From Acidobacteriota bacterium (lineage in GTDB: Bacteria; Acidobacteriota; Terriglobia; Acidiferrales; UBA7541), in assembly GCA_013289695.1 (NCBI GenBank), contig JABCZK010000013.1:36906-100905 (forward strand): a stretch of DNA of 64,000 bases. The letters are read 5' to 3'. Of the stretch, positions 1-9,215 are shown piece by piece. Under the pieces are notes generated by a model. It did not search any database. It had not been told where the DNA came from and saw only the letters and a program-made list of their open reading frames with translations. A program made the translations under genes and the position numbers. The first letter of the stretch is position 1; every line of letters begins with the position of its first letter.

Positions 1-834
1 ATAATTTACCTGGCGAATCAATTGCGGGTCCGTCGCGCTGGCCACGTTGATGTAGTAAGTGACCATCCAAACGCGTGTAATTGTGGTCGGTGGAAACACT
101 CCCGGGGTGGTAGCCAGGCTCGCTACCGTTCCGTTCGCCAAGCCTGTTTGATTGAGGCCGGCGGGATCGCCGGCTCCGAAAGCGATGGTTTGGCCGGCGA
201 CGCCAGTCACATATTCCAGCGCGGTTCCGTTCTGGTTGTGAAACATGATCAGATTACCGGTGGTAATGGGATTCGTGACTCCCGGCATCGTGAAACAGGC
301 CGGCGCGAGCGAAACCGATGCGCCGGTGGGGGATATCGTTCCAGCGCAAACCGGAACGGATGGCGCGGCTTGAAAGACCGGATAGCTGTAGAGGTAGTTT
401 CCCGCCGTATCCACCAGAACGTTGTCCGCATAGATAATGTTGATGATGTCGGTCTGAATTCCGGTGAGCGCTGCGTTGGTTGCAGGATTGATGGACGTGG
501 CCAACGACCCGGCCTGGGACCCTGGAGTGATCGCCGGCAGGGCGATGTAGCCTGTCGGAAATGTGGTTGCGGTGCCGGGGCGATTCACCGCCGAGGCAGC
601 GGTATAGGGAATACTGATGCCACCCTGAGGAATTCCCTCGCCCGCCTGCATCAGGTCGCGGACCATGAAATGCATTCCGGCGCGCAGGTTCTCTTGCGTG
701 TTGGCCTCATAGGCGACCATGGTGGTCACGTGCTCCGCCTGCATCAGCGCATCCGTGGCGATGGCCACGACGGAAACGACGATGCTCATCGAGACCATCA
801 ACTCAATCAGCGTAAATCCTCTTTGCAGCTTCAT
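1..834 (-). CDS. PilW-like prepilin (minor type IV pilin), 3' truncated by window edge
   Basis: The reading frame is open from an ATG at 834 down to base 1 with no stop, so 278 residues are visible and the C-terminus is missing. The N-terminus has a class III prepilin signal (MKLQRGFTLIELMVS): a short basic leader, the prepilin peptidase site after Gly6, +1 Phe, +5 Glu and then a hydrophobic helix of about 20 residues. The rest is a Gly/Ala/Thr-rich globular domain, and the visible length fits PilW-type minor pilins. These assemble with PilV and FimT at the tip of type IV pili or a type II-like system. The gene follows pilV-like and fimT-like genes on the same strand with a 17-base gap, so it is probably in one operon. 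The exact subfamily is inferred from context. Confidence 0.8.
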   Translation of the reverse strand, partial: MKLQRGFTLIELMVSMSIVVSVVAIATDALMQAEHVTTMVAYEANTQENLRAGMHFMVRDLMQAGEGIPQGGISIPYTAASAVNRPGTATTFPTGYIALPAITPGSQAGSLATSINPATNAALTGIQTDIINIIYADNVLVDTAGNYLYSYPVFQAAPSVPVCAGTISPTGASVSLAPACFTMPGVTNPITTGNLIMFHNQNGTALEYVTGVAGQTIAFGAGDPAGLNQTGLANGTVASLATTPGVFPPTTITRVWMVTYYINVASATDPQLIRQVNY

Positions 835-851
835 CCTTGCTCCTTGCGGTG

Positions 852-1403
852 CTAGAAGGCTGAAACGTAGGTGGTCAAACTGTAGGCGCGCTGAAAGCGG
901 CCTGTCGTATAGTTCACGGTGATCACTACCTGATTCAGGCTGTTGGTGTAACCCGCCACCGGAGTGATGGCGATGGTGCGGGTAAAGTTTCCCAGCGCTT
1001 GCTTCACGTCGTCGGGGGTGCCCAATTTGCCGTCAGGTCCGGGATAAACGATGTAAGCCGGCGTTCCGCCTGAATCGGCAACCGAACCGACAAGCCCGTC
1101 GGCTCCGGGAACCAGCAACGGCTGCGGCCCGACCAGGAAGAGTCCACCGGGATTGCCCACGGTGTTGTTGGAAAGCTGCGCGAACGTTGCGTTGTTCGTA
1201 TATTTCGCAGTGTAGATTGCTTCGGCGGCTTCTTCCGCCTTCTGCTGCGCGATGAAAGCATCCTGAGAGCCCTGCATGTAGGCCAGCGAGTCCGCCAACA
1301 TCGCCGCCAAGCCGAGAACGCCCACACCCAGAACTACCAGTGAGATCATCGTCTCTAAAAGCGTGAAGCCCTTCGCCGCTTGCCGTTTTCTGACTTGCCA
1401 CAT
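852..1403 (-). CDS. PilV-like minor pilin
   Basis: This 183-residue protein starts with a basic leader ending in a prepilin motif (AAKGFTLLETMISL): Gly at the cleavage site, Phe at +1 and Glu at +5. A single hydrophobic helix (VVLGVGVLGLAAMLADSLAYM) follows. The pattern VVLGVGVLG after the motif is typical of the PilV/GspI group. The remainder is a small globular domain containing TPAYIVYPGPDGKLGTPDD. A GGAG about 9 bases upstream supports the ATG at 1403. It sits between fimT-like (14-base gap) and pilW-like (17-base gap) genes, as in minor-pilin operons that prime pilus assembly in the inner membrane and periplasm. A type II secretion pseudopilin is the alternative reading. Confidence 0.8.
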   Translation of the reverse strand: MWQVRKRQAAKGFTLLETMISLVVLGVGVLGLAAMLADSLAYMQGSQDAFIAQQKAEEAAEAIYTAKYTNNATFAQLSNNTVGNPGGLFLVGPQPLLVPGADGLVGSVADSGGTPAYIVYPGPDGKLGTPDDVKQALGNFTRTIAITPVAGYTNSLNQVVITVNYTTGRFQRAYSLTTYVSAF

Positions 1404-1417
1404 TTTCTTGAGCTCCT

Positions 1418-2062
1418 TCAGAACCTAGCCCATATCGCACCCGTTCCCTTCCAGCCGCGTATCCGGCCGGTGCCGCCGAGAACAGTAACTGCCCGCGCCG
1501 TCGAGTTTTTGCCGGGTTGACCCATGAACACCGTTCCGTTAATCGGCTGGAACGTCGCTCCATCCACCAATTCGCCATCGCTTTGGAACAGCATTCCGCT
1601 GAGTGGTCCGCCTGCGAGACCCTCGAATACCACCGGCGCCGAATTGCCGAAGCCGTCTGGCGTGTCCGGCGTTCCGGCGAACACGTAATACTGCGCTGGG
1701 GATTCGATGGGCACGGTACTCAGAACCGGATTCACTGCTCCGGCGCCGGCCGTCAGATCGTTTCTTACCTGCATTACAACTTGATATTGGGTGATTCCGC
1801 CTACGACGGCGGTGGGAAAGGTGACTTGCACGTAGCGGCGGTTGGTGACCGAATACTCGCGCGCCTGCCGCAATTGATCGATCACTTCACGCATCGCGGC
1901 GTCGAAACGCGCGTCCTGCAAAGTCGGCGAGTAGGCGATCAGCGCCATCGCCGAGATGATCAGGATCAGCATGACTACGGCGCTCATTTCAATCAGCGAA
2001 AACCCCCGCTCGCTGTTGTCTTCGCGCATGTCGCGGTTCGCCTTCGTTTCGCGTTCTTTCAC
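1418..2062 (-). CDS. FimT/GspH-like minor pilin
   Basis: This is a pilin of about 214 residues with the motif ERGFSLIEMSAVVML (prepilin cleavage after Gly, Glu at +5). After a hydrophobic helix comes a FimT/GspH-type head (DAAMREVIDQLRQAREYSVTN), the region just after the N-terminal helix where such proteins carry their conserved core. The frame is open back to 2104. I chose the GTG at 2062 because a GAGG sits 8 bases upstream. An ATG at 2029, just before the pilin motif, is also possible. It is the first gene of the three-gene minor-pilin run transcribed towards base 1. The product should be an inner-membrane prepilin processed by PilD. Confidence 0.78.
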   Translation of the reverse strand: MKERETKANRDMREDNSERGFSLIEMSAVVMLILIISAMALIAYSPTLQDARFDAAMREVIDQLRQAREYSVTNRRYVQVTFPTAVVGGITQYQVVMQVRNDLTAGAGAVNPVLSTVPIESPAQYYVFAGTPDTPDGFGNSAPVVFEGLAGGPLSGMLFQSDGELVDGATFQPINGTVFMGQPGKNSTARAVTVLGGTGRIRGWKGTGAIWARF

Positions 2063-2361
2063 GCTTGCACCCTCGAATCGCCCTGGAGGTAGCTGGCGAG
2101 GCACAGAACTGGGTAGTTACATTGCAGTTCCCAGGCCATGTCGGGGGGAGACCTAAACCTATATGGCAGAGCTAGTCAGCGGGGGGAGCAAGAATTCACG
2201 ATCTCCATTTCAACCTGGGCGGGGTAGAAACGTTACATTTCTGGTGGCGGCCTACCACAACGCAAACGGGGGAAATTCACCCGAAGGTGACGAGCGCGAA
2301 CTAGCGAAGCACCGAAATCGAGCGCCGAAATGATGCCGCGGCCGCCGCGCTGTGCTCGCTA
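2063..2361. other. Gene-free spacer between pilin operon and Bax1-I gene
   Basis: About 300 bases separate the 5' end of the fimT-like gene from the 3' end of the Bax-inhibitor gene. It should hold the promoter of the pilin operon on the minus strand. I see no convincing -35/-10 pair, no tRNA and no strong hairpin. The short frames crossing it have no family resemblance. Confidence 0.4.
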
Positions 2362-3114
2362 TCAATTGCGGCTGCGCAGCTTCGAAAGCAAGCGCAGAAT
2401 TTCCAGATACAGCCAAATCAGCGTGACCATCAATCCGAACGCCGCATACCACTCCATGTATTTCGGCGCTCCCGCGGCCACACCGCTTTCGATAAAATCG
2501 AAATCCAGCACCAGATTCAGCGCCGCCACAACCACCACGAATGCGCTAAAGGCGATCCCGATTGGACCGGAGCCGTTAATGGTGGTGAAGTGGACGCCGA
2601 AAAATCCCAGCACGATAGTCGCGAGATAGAAAATCATGATTCCACCCGTAGCCGCCACCACGCCCAGCCGGAACTTCTCGGTGACCGGAATCAGCCCCGA
2701 GCGATAGGCGAGCAGCAGGATCGCGAGCGTTCCGAACGTCAGGCTCACCGCTTGAATGGCGATGCCGTGAAAGCGCACGTCGTACATGGCGGAGATTCCG
2801 CCCAGCAGTAAACCTTCGAGCAGCGCGTATATCGGCGCGGTCACCGGCGCCCAGGTTTTCTTGAAAATCGTTACCAGCGCAAAAATAAATCCGCCGATAC
2901 CACCGATTGCCAGCAGGGGCAACACCGCTTCGGGATTCTGCGAATGCGTGTAAATATTCCACGTCCAGGCCGCCGTCGCGATCACGCAGATCAGCAGCAG
3001 GCCCGTCTTGTTGACGGTTCCCTGCAGCGTCATCGCCTCGCCCAGCCCGATGCCCTCTCCTTGAAATGCTTTGGCGTTCAGAGCCGGGTTCGATGTCCTC
3101 ATTAAATCCGCCAC
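2362..3114 (-). CDS. Bax inhibitor-1/YccA family membrane protein
   Basis: This 250-residue integral membrane protein has about seven hydrophobic segments, starting near residue 33 (TGLLLICVIATAAWTWNIY). The order and sequence resemble the BaxI_1 branch of the Bax inhibitor-1/YccA (TMBIM) superfamily, including the C-terminal segment FDFIESGVAAGAPKYMEWYAAFG that is characteristic of this branch. TMBIM proteins are proposed pH-sensitive calcium leak channels. The bacterial role of this subfamily is not established. The start is a GTG at 3114 preceded by AAGGAG at good spacing; ATG codon 5 is a weaker alternative. It stands alone between the pilin genes and tRNA-Glu. Confidence 0.88.
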   Translation of the reverse strand: MADLMRTSNPALNAKAFQGEGIGLGEAMTLQGTVNKTGLLLICVIATAAWTWNIYTHSQNPEAVLPLLAIGGIGGFIFALVTIFKKTWAPVTAPIYALLEGLLLGGISAMYDVRFHGIAIQAVSLTFGTLAILLLAYRSGLIPVTEKFRLGVVAATGGIMIFYLATIVLGFFGVHFTTINGSGPIGIAFSAFVVVVAALNLVLDFDFIESGVAAGAPKYMEWYAAFGLMVTLIWLYLEILRLLSKLRSRN

Positions 3115-3288
3115 TATGACTCTCCTTTATGCTGCTCAGTCCAAATTTATCGCGAATGCGGAAGTGCGGCCGCTGCTTATTATTTCCAAGCGCTAAAGCA
3201 ATTTTACCTCATATCGGGTTTCTTCGCGCGCGGGGGACGGTGCGCAAGCAGGGACGCGGATAAAAAATCCCTTGAATCAGGCCGTAAT

Positions 3289-3363
3289 TGGTAGCGCTAA
3301 CGGGAATCGAACCCGTATTTCAGCCTTGAAAGGGCCGCGTGCTAACCGTTGCACCATAGCGCC
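3289..3363 (-). tRNA. tRNA-Glu (anticodon UUC)
   Basis: The minus strand folds into a full cloverleaf. The acceptor GGCGCTA pairs with TAGCGCT (first pair G-U), followed by discriminator A and an encoded CCA. The D stem is GTGC/GCAC. The anticodon stem is CGGCC/GGCTG with loop CTTTCAA, which gives anticodon TTC. The T stem is ACGGG/CCCGT with loop TTCGATT. With CCA the gene is 75 bases. It decodes GAA/GAG. I did not run tRNAscan, but the fold is complete. Confidence 0.93.
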
Positions 3364-3585
3364 ACAGAGGAAGTGCTGCCAGACGTGCTTAGATTATCAG
3401 AGATACGGGCGGAATTCACAAGCGCGCAATCCTCAGACGGTGGGCCAATTTCAGTCCGCGCGGCTGGTCAAGCGCCTGGCCAAAGCAGGCGGGAAAACTT
3501 TCGGGCAATTGTGCTAGCCTCCTTGAATCAGGACAGCGGCGCGCTGATTTCATCACTGGGCCAAGCGGTTCGGGGGTAAGAGTAC

Positions 3586-4086
3586 ATGACCTACGTTGAA
3601 TCGAACTTGGTTCCCGGGGAAACGGTAATTTACCAGACGCGGCTGCATTGGATCGTGATGCTCGGGCACATTTTCATTGGGTGCGTGCTGCTTGGCCTGC
3701 CGGGAGTGCTGCTGCTTTATTACGCATTCAGCCAACACGGAATGGACATCAATGCGTTGCACTTGACCGAAGGTGGCGGAGTGGCGCTGCTCGTTTGCGG
3801 CGCCGTCGTGATTCTGACGGGCATGGTGCGCCGCGGCGCAACAGAAATGGCGGTGACCAATCGGCGCGTGGTGATCAAGACGGGCCTGATGAGCCGCAAG
3901 ACCATCGAAATGCTGCTGAATAAAGTGGAGAGCATCGAAGTGAGCGAAACGACGTGCGGCCGAATGCTCGGTTATGGAACGATTGTAATGATCGGCACGG
4001 GCGGAACTTCCGACCCATTTCACCAAGTCGCACATCCGCTGGAATTTCGCAACCAAGTGCAGCAACAGATCGAGAAGCTGCGCTGA
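3586..4086 (+). CDS. Membrane protein with bacterial PH (bPH2/YdbT-like) domain
   Basis: This 166-residue protein has two hydrophobic segments (about residues 22-48 and 64-80) followed by a bacterial Pleckstrin-homology-type domain. The domain shows the usual VTNRRVVIKTGLMSRKTIEMLLNKVESIEV signature in pieces: TNRRVVIKTGL, then the helix-strand linker, then a GYGTIVMIGTGGTSDPF strand pair. Proteins of this type are small membrane-anchored bPH2 proteins of unknown biochemical role, sometimes linked to envelope stress. The ATG at 3586 has a GGGGGTAAG purine-rich stretch upstream. It is monocistronic and converges on the eamA-like gene. Confidence 0.82.
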   Translation: MTYVESNLVPGETVIYQTRLHWIVMLGHIFIGCVLLGLPGVLLLYYAFSQHGMDINALHLTEGGGVALLVCGAVVILTGMVRRGATEMAVTNRRVVIKTGLMSRKTIEMLLNKVESIEVSETTCGRMLGYGTIVMIGTGGTSDPFHQVAHPLEFRNQVQQQIEKLR

Positions 4087-4094
4087 GAATTGTG

Positions 4095-4122
4095 TAACGC
4101 CGCGTGCGACGGGCGGGCGTTA
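4095..4122. terminator. Possible bidirectional hairpin between convergent genes
   Basis: Between the PH-domain gene (ends 4086) and the converging exporter gene (ends 4120) there is an inverted repeat, TAACGCC at 4095-4101 and GGCGTTA at 4116-4122, with a 14-base loop. There is no T-tract. It could act as a weak terminator for both genes, but the assignment rests only on position and symmetry. Confidence 0.3.
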
Positions 4123-5061
4123 GGCTGCATCTTCCGCTAAAAGTGTCTCTGCGGGTTTCTTCGCGGGCGTGGTGGTGATCACTATCACACTGATCAGCAC
4201 CAGAAAAGTTCCCAGGATCGTGCGCGCGGTTAGCGCTTCGCCGCCTAGAAAATATCCTACCAGCACGGCGACAATCGGATTCACGTACGCGTAAGTGCCG
4301 ACTTTTGTTGGCGATTCATGATGAATCAGCCAGACGTACGCCGTGAAACCGATGATCGAGCCCGCGACGATCAGGTAGAGCAGCGCGAGCCACGCACCGC
4401 GCGAAACGGCCCACGGATGAAAATTTCGAAATTCACCCAGCGCGCCCGCGGCGATTGCGAGAAAAATTCCGCCCGCGAGCATTTGCGCTCCGGAGCTCAT
4501 CACTTTGGAACTGGGCAGCGGCAGTTTGCGCGCCAACACGGACGCTACCGACCAGCTGATGGAAGCGACAATCAGCGCCATCGCGCCCCGCTTATCAATC
4601 GGCGCCCCGCCCAGATTCAGCGCGCGGCTCAACAGCACTCCCACTCCGCCGATGCCGATCAAAAGCGCCAGGCTCAAGCGCGCCGTAAGACGCTGCGTGC
4701 GCAGGAAAATAATTTCAGACAGCGCCATAAATACCGGAATGGTCGCCAGCATGACGGCGGCGATGCCGGAAGGCACACGCTGCTCAGCCCAGAACAGCAG
4801 CCCATAATCGAAAAGGAAAATTACCATTCCGAGTATGGATGCCGACCGCCATTCGCGCGCGTTCGGTGAGGGTTCGCCGCGCGCGAGCACCCAGCCAAAA
4901 AGCACCAGCCCCGCAACCGAAAAGCGCATCGCCGCCAGAACCAGCGGCGGAACTTCGCGGACTCCTACACGAATCGCGAGAAATGTGGATCCCCACACAA
5001 AATAAATAATCGCAAAGGCTAATAGGGTCTTCCACGTCGGGCGATGGTCCGTGTGTTCCAT
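4120..5061 (-). CDS. EamA/DMT-family exporter (YedA-like)
   Basis: This 313-residue protein has about ten hydrophobic helices arranged as two EamA repeats (roughly residues 12-145 and 165-300). The first begins with the hallmark IIYFVWGSTFLAIRVGV. The second contains YLIVAGSIIGFTAYVWLIHH and TYAYVNPIVAVLVGYFLGGE, typical of YedA/RhaT-like drug-metabolite transporters. It acts in the cytoplasmic membrane, probably exporting an amino acid or other small metabolite; the substrate cannot be read from sequence. An AGGAAC stretch lies upstream of the ATG. It is monocistronic, and its stop lies inside the small hairpin shared with the converging gene. Confidence 0.88.
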   Translation of the reverse strand: MEHTDHRPTWKTLLAFAIIYFVWGSTFLAIRVGVREVPPLVLAAMRFSVAGLVLFGWVLARGEPSPNAREWRSASILGMVIFLFDYGLLFWAEQRVPSGIAAVMLATIPVFMALSEIIFLRTQRLTARLSLALLIGIGGVGVLLSRALNLGGAPIDKRGAMALIVASISWSVASVLARKLPLPSSKVMSSGAQMLAGGIFLAIAAGALGEFRNFHPWAVSRGAWLALLYLIVAGSIIGFTAYVWLIHHESPTKVGTYAYVNPIVAVLVGYFLGGEALTARTILGTFLVLISVIVITTTPAKKPAETLLAEDAA

Positions 5062-5260
5062 ACAAGGTTCCTACGGACAATCTACCAATTTCTCGGTGTG
5101 ATTGCTCGCACGCGCCAGCGCACCGCGACGCCGCAAACAGGCCACATTGTCACCATGACGTGTCAATCGGGGAGCTGACGCATGGGTACGGTGAATGTCG
5201 GGCTGATCGAGTCATCTGGCATAATCCACTTTGGTCGGCTGATGTTTAGTGGAGCACCGA

Positions 5261-5794
5261 ATGAAAAGGATTCTCGCGGTATTGATGGCAATGATGACCA
5301 CGATGTCTTTCGCACCCCGCGCAACATTCAATCCTGAGAACGGCGGACACATTGTGCTGCCGAACGAAAAGCTAATGTCGTGCAAATCCTCGAGTTGCTC
5401 ACAGCTATGGTCAGACGCAGGTCCGAACGATATATATCCAAGACAGGTGATGGTCGATTTTTTCGGCAGTAGGGGCAGTGAGAGTTGCGTACGAGGCTCA
5501 GCGGCCATCTATGAAAAATCCGTATCCCTCGACGACTTAAAAGCGGCGATCGATCAGCGCTGGGGCAAATGGAAATACGCCGACAATGCAAAACTTTGGC
5601 GCGTGGAGCCGCAGAAGTTCGCGATTCAACTAGGAGTCACCGCAGACCGAAGGAAGGGAGCGACACGCGCTGAAAAGCGCGCGTATGCCTTCAGCCAAGC
5701 CTTCGGATACGGTGAGAGAAGCAATGCCGCTGCGGCGGGGATGCCTGAAGTAATCTTCATTGCGTTTGTCGGGTCGCAGTGCAACTCCGAATAA
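5261..5794 (+). CDS. Small secreted protein of unknown function
   Basis: The ATG at 5261 has a GGAG at 5251-5254, giving a 177-residue product. A basic start and hydrophobic stretch (MKRILAVLMAMMTTMSFAP) reads as a Sec signal peptide. The mature part has four to five cysteines (CKSSSCSQLW and others), suggesting disulfides outside the cytoplasm. I recognise no family. The segment KSVSLDDLKAAIDQRWGKW looks like a short helix-turn of the kind seen in small lipoprotein-like domains, but this is not diagnostic. It has no operon partner: the neighbours run on the opposite strand on both sides. Confidence 0.6.
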   Translation: MKRILAVLMAMMTTMSFAPRATFNPENGGHIVLPNEKLMSCKSSSCSQLWSDAGPNDIYPRQVMVDFFGSRGSESCVRGSAAIYEKSVSLDDLKAAIDQRWGKWKYADNAKLWRVEPQKFAIQLGVTADRRKGATRAEKRAYAFSQAFGYGERSNAAAAGMPEVIFIAFVGSQCNSE

Positions 5795-5826
5795 TTCGCT
5801 TGGGACGTTTGGGAGCAAGCGCCTCG

Positions 5827-6363
5827 CTAGCGCCATCCTTCGCGTTCGCGCAGCGACGTGATGTGCGCCACGTGATGTTTTCCGTGCCACGCGTACAGCG
5901 CGAGCGAATCGTCCAGCGAAAGCGGCTTCTCATGGTCCGGATGGCGGAACTTGCGCGACCACTCCGCCGGCCCCAGCGAGCGCAGCAGCAGCACCCAGCG
6001 TTTGTGCAAATTTTCCAGCAAGGCGAGCGACGGTTCGATGGCCGCCGTTCTGGCGTCTCCCAGTTCGGCCCACTTTGCTTCGTCGTAGGGCTTGATCAAT
6101 GGCAGCTCTTCGGTGAGCGCGAGTTTGAATCGCGTGTAGGCGTTCATGTGGCTGTCCGGAACGTGATGCACGACTTGGCGCACCGTCCATCCCTCGGGAC
6201 GGTAGCGCGTATCCAGTTGCTCGGGCTTCAATCCCTTGAGGGCGTCGCTAAGCCGCGCGGGCGTTGCGGCAATCGCTTCAATGTATTCGCGACGCTGAGT
6301 GTCCGTCAGCGCCACCGTCGGACGTTGAAACTTTCCGATGGGAAATCGTAGATCCGGTCCCAT
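5827..6363 (-). CDS. DinB/YfiT-type metal-dependent transferase (BstA-like)
   Basis: At 178 residues this matches the length of Bacillus YfiT/BstA. The metal triad fits: His67 in RQVVHHVPDSHMN, and His160 and His164 in LYAWHGKHHVAHI. Together these define the four-helix DinB fold of bacillithiol S-transferases. The family transfers bacillithiol to electrophiles or acts on related thiols, in the cytoplasm. Bacillithiol is known from some Acidobacteria, but no bsh biosynthesis gene is in this window. It lies 208 bases downstream of iscX on the same strand and may be read through from the isc operon or have its own promoter. Confidence 0.82.
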   Translation of the reverse strand: MGPDLRFPIGKFQRPTVALTDTQRREYIEAIAATPARLSDALKGLKPEQLDTRYRPEGWTVRQVVHHVPDSHMNAYTRFKLALTEELPLIKPYDEAKWAELGDARTAAIEPSLALLENLHKRWVLLLRSLGPAEWSRKFRHPDHEKPLSLDDSLALYAWHGKHHVAHITSLREREGWR

Positions 6364-6571
6364 GCTGATGCCTCCCGGCCGGCAGATTCAATCCGCCGAG
6401 TTCAATCGCGAAGACAAAAATCTACCACGCCGGCGCAATTTGGCGGATTGGATGCGGGGATTCGCGCATTCGATTCGATGGACAATTTGGACTGCTTCGA
6501 GATCAGCTGTGGAAGTGCGCGGGAAAGTACGCACGAAAGTTTGTGCAGACGAGGCCTGAGCAGAAACTGGA

Positions 6572-6787
6572 TTACTGGCTATCTTGAAATTCCTCGTGCC
6601 AGGCCATTTGAATCGCTTCGAGCTTTCCTTCGTTCGATAATTTCGGATCGCCGGTAAAGCCCGGAAGTTCGACAATCCATTTGTGCATGTCGGTGAAGCG
6701 CACGGTCAGTGGGTCCACGCCGGGATGTTTTTCCGCCAGCTGGATGCCGATTTCCTCGGCGTTGTCCCAATCAAACGTGTTCGGCAT
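6572..6787 (-). CDS. iscX: Fe-S assembly protein IscX
   Basis: This 71-residue acidic protein has the IscX signature: FDWDNAEEIGIQLAEKHPGVDP, then VRFTDMHKWIVELPGF and a C-terminal KLEAIQMAWHEEF. IscX binds IscS and iron and modulates the rate of cluster assembly. I took the ATG at 6787, which has a GGGA just upstream; an ATG at 6805 would add six residues. It is the last gene of the isc operon, 65 bases after fdx, as in proteobacterial isc operons. Confidence 0.92.
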   Translation of the reverse strand: MPNTFDWDNAEEIGIQLAEKHPGVDPLTVRFTDMHKWIVELPGFTGDPKLSNEGKLEAIQMAWHEEFQDSQ

Positions 6788-6852
6788 TCTATCCCGCTTC
6801 TCCATACAGAATTTTCCGTCGGGCGCAGGCTGCCGCAGCGCAGCCGCTCGGA

Positions 6853-7266
6853 CTACTGATGCTCGGCTTCCTTCGCGTAATTCTTGTTCCACTCCGGAAT
6901 CTCCACCACGATGTCCTTGCTTCCGTCCGGCACGCACTGGCAACCGAGGCGCGACTTCGGCGTCACACCCGGCGCCTCGTCCAACTGGTCCAGCTCCGCG
7001 TCGGTGGCTTCGTTGCAACTTTCCAGACCCTCGTGTACGATCACGTGGCACGTGGAGCACGCACACACGCCGCCGCAGGCGTGGTCCAGGCCCATGTGGT
7101 AGCCCTGCGAAATGTCCAGGATGCTGCCCGGCAAGCCGTCGTGGCCGTAGGGAATTTTGTCGGGATCAATTTCGACGGTCTTCCCTTCCCTGACAAACGT
7201 CACCTTATATTTCTTCGTCGCGGGCGCGAACTTTGTTTCTTCAATATATGGATTCTTGCCGCCCAT
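6853..7266 (-). CDS. fdx: ISC-type [2Fe-2S] ferredoxin
   Basis: This ferredoxin of 137 residues starts at the ATG at 7266, which follows GAGGAG. The cluster ligands fit the adrenodoxin/ISC pattern: Cys64, Cys70 and Cys73 in CGGVCACSTC, and Cys109 about 35 residues later. Fdx supplies electrons for cluster formation on IscU. The N-terminal ~20 residues (GGKNPYIEETKFAPATKKY) extend beyond the usual start of the fold. It sits between hscA and iscX, the classic place. An upstream in-frame ATG at 7299 is possible but has no ribosome-binding site. Confidence 0.93.
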   Translation of the reverse strand: MGGKNPYIEETKFAPATKKYKVTFVREGKTVEIDPDKIPYGHDGLPGSILDISQGYHMGLDHACGGVCACSTCHVIVHEGLESCNEATDAELDQLDEAPGVTPKSRLGCQCVPDGSKDIVVEIPEWNKNYAKEAEHQ

Positions 7267-7367
7267 GCTGTGCTGCTCCTCCCTCAACGCGCTCATCACA
7301 AAATCAGAACGGTCGAGCGCCCAACTCCAAAACGGTCATCGCGAGCCAGCTATGCTCGCGCGCAAGT

Positions 7368-9209
7368 CTATACGTCGTCCAGTCGCTTGCCTTCGAACGC
7401 GGTCTGCAGCGCGCCATTCATCAGCACTTCGGCCAGATGCGCCGTAGCCGCGTTGATTTCGTCAATCCGGGTGCGCATCAATTTGTAATCGCCGCCCGCG
7501 AGCGCCGCGCGCAAATGCGCTTCCGAATCCGCGACTGCTTTTCGCTCCGCAGCTGAAATTTCCCGCGAGCGCGGGTCCGCCAGCGCTTTGTCGGTCGCCG
7601 CTAGGATCGTCTCCGCTTCGGTGCGTGCTTCGATCACCTGGCGCTCGGCAAAATCCTGCTCGGCATATTCGATGGATTCCTCGAGCATGCGTTCGATCTC
7701 AGTATCGGAAAGGCCGTAGCTCGGCTGCACCTCGACGGTATGCTGCTCGCTGGTGCGCAGATCGCGCGCCGCCACTTGCAGAATGCCGTTGGCGTCAATC
7801 AGAAATTTCACTTCGATGCGCGCCAGGCCCGCGGGCCCGGGCGGAGTTTTCAGCTGGAAGCGCGCGAGCGAGCGGCAATCCTTGGCCAGTTCGCGTTCGC
7901 CTTGCAGCACGTGGACGTCAATGGCCGTCTGATTCTCGACTCCCGTGGTGAAAAGTTCCTGCGCGCTGGCGGGAATCGTGGAATTGCGCGGAATAATTTT
8001 GGCGATGACGCCGCCCATGGTCTCAATGCCCAATGAAAGCGGCGTCACGTCCAGCAGCAGCATGGTCTTCACGCCGGTCTCGAGAATGTCCGCTTGCACG
8101 GCCGCGCCCAGCGCCACTACTTCGTCGGGGTCGAGCTCGCAATGCGGCGCGCGCTGGAAGTAATCGCCCACCGTCTTGCGCACCAGTGGAATACGCGTCG
8201 AGCCGCCTACCAGCACTACTTCGTCCATTTCTTGCGGCGCGAGTTTGGCATCGGCCAGCGCCATTTTCACGGGCGCCATGGTGCGCGCAATGATCGGACG
8301 AATCAGCTCCTCGAATTCTGCGCGGGTGATTTCGCGGACGTACATGCCTTTGGATTCCAGCGGATATTGCACGATGGTTCTTTGCGCCGAGGAAAGCTCG
8401 TGTTTGGCGCGAATCAGGCTCTTGCGCAGCGTCTGGATGGCTTCGCCGCGATGATCGAACTCCACGCCAAATTTTTCCCGGATTTCGCGGCGCGCCAGGT
8501 CCAGCAGCGCGTTGTCAATATCGTCGCCGCCCAGGTGCGTATCGCCGTTGGTCGCGAGCACCTGATAGATGTCGCCTTCGTTGGTGCTGATCAATTTCAA
8601 GAGCGAAATGTCAAAGGTGCCGCCGCCGAAATCGTACACAGCGACGTGCCCGCGCTTTTGTTTGTGCAAGCCGTAAGCGAGCGCGGCAGCGGTCGGCTCG
8701 TTCACCAGGCGCAACACTTCGAGACCCGCGAGGCGGCCGGCATCTTTGGTGGCTTGGCGTTGCGCGTCGTTGAAATACGCCGGCACGGTGATCACCGCGC
8801 GATCCACAGGCTCATTGAAATAAGCTTCGGCCCAGGATTTCAGTTCGCGCAGAATGTACGCGGAAATTTCCGGCGCGGTAAAACTTTTGTCGCCCAGCCG
8901 GACGCGGATCACGTTGTCGCTGCCGGGATCAATACGAAAAGGAAAAATCTTGAGTTCGTCCTGCACGTCGGCAACGCCGCGGCCCATCAGGCGTTTTACA
9001 GAATAAATGGTGCGCTCCGGCTGCGTCAGCAGCTTCGCACGCGCCGGTTCGCCCACAATCACCTTACCGTCGCGATCCACACTCACAACCGACGGGCACA
9101 AAGTCGAGCCGTACGGCCCCGGAATACACTTCGGCGACCCTGTTTGCGCGTCAAGATACGCGATCAGGCTGAATGTGGTACCCAGGTCAATTCCAACTAC
9201 GCGTCCCAT
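7368..9209 (-). CDS. hscA: Fe-S cluster assembly Hsp70 chaperone HscA
   Basis: This 613-residue Hsp70 is close to E. coli HscA in length. The N-terminal ATPase domain begins [17 protein letters not shown] and includes [15 protein letters not shown] and [15 protein letters not shown]. The substrate-binding domain starts near [14 protein letters not shown]. HscA binds the LPPVK motif of IscU and drives cluster transfer in an ATP cycle stimulated by HscB. It is separated by 6 bases from hscB and followed by fdx, so it is HscA by both sequence and context rather than DnaK. It is cytoplasmic. Confidence 0.95.
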   Translation of the reverse strand: MGRVVGIDLGTTFSLIAYLDAQTGSPKCIPGPYGSTLCPSVVSVDRDGKVIVGEPARAKLLTQPERTIYSVKRLMGRGVADVQDELKIFPFRIDPGSDNVIRVRLGDKSFTAPEISAYILRELKSWAEAYFNEPVDRAVITVPAYFNDAQRQATKDAGRLAGLEVLRLVNEPTAAALAYGLHKQKRGHVAVYDFGGGTFDISLLKLISTNEGDIYQVLATNGDTHLGGDDIDNALLDLARREIREKFGVEFDHRGEAIQTLRKSLIRAKHELSSAQRTIVQYPLESKGMYVREITRAEFEELIRPIIARTMAPVKMALADAKLAPQEMDEVVLVGGSTRIPLVRKTVGDYFQRAPHCELDPDEVVALGAAVQADILETGVKTMLLLDVTPLSLGIETMGGVIAKIIPRNSTIPASAQELFTTGVENQTAIDVHVLQGERELAKDCRSLARFQLKTPPGPAGLARIEVKFLIDANGILQVAARDLRTSEQHTVEVQPSYGLSDTEIERMLEESIEYAEQDFAERQVIEARTEAETILAATDKALADPRSREISAAERKAVADSEAHLRAALAGGDYKLMRTRIDEINAATAHLAEVLMNGALQTAFEGKRLDDV

Positions 9210-9215
9210 CGCTCG

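Noticed and set aside
22-855. Plus-strand frame of 277 codons
   Set aside because: It is the shadow of the minus-strand pilW-like gene, whose prepilin motif is clear.
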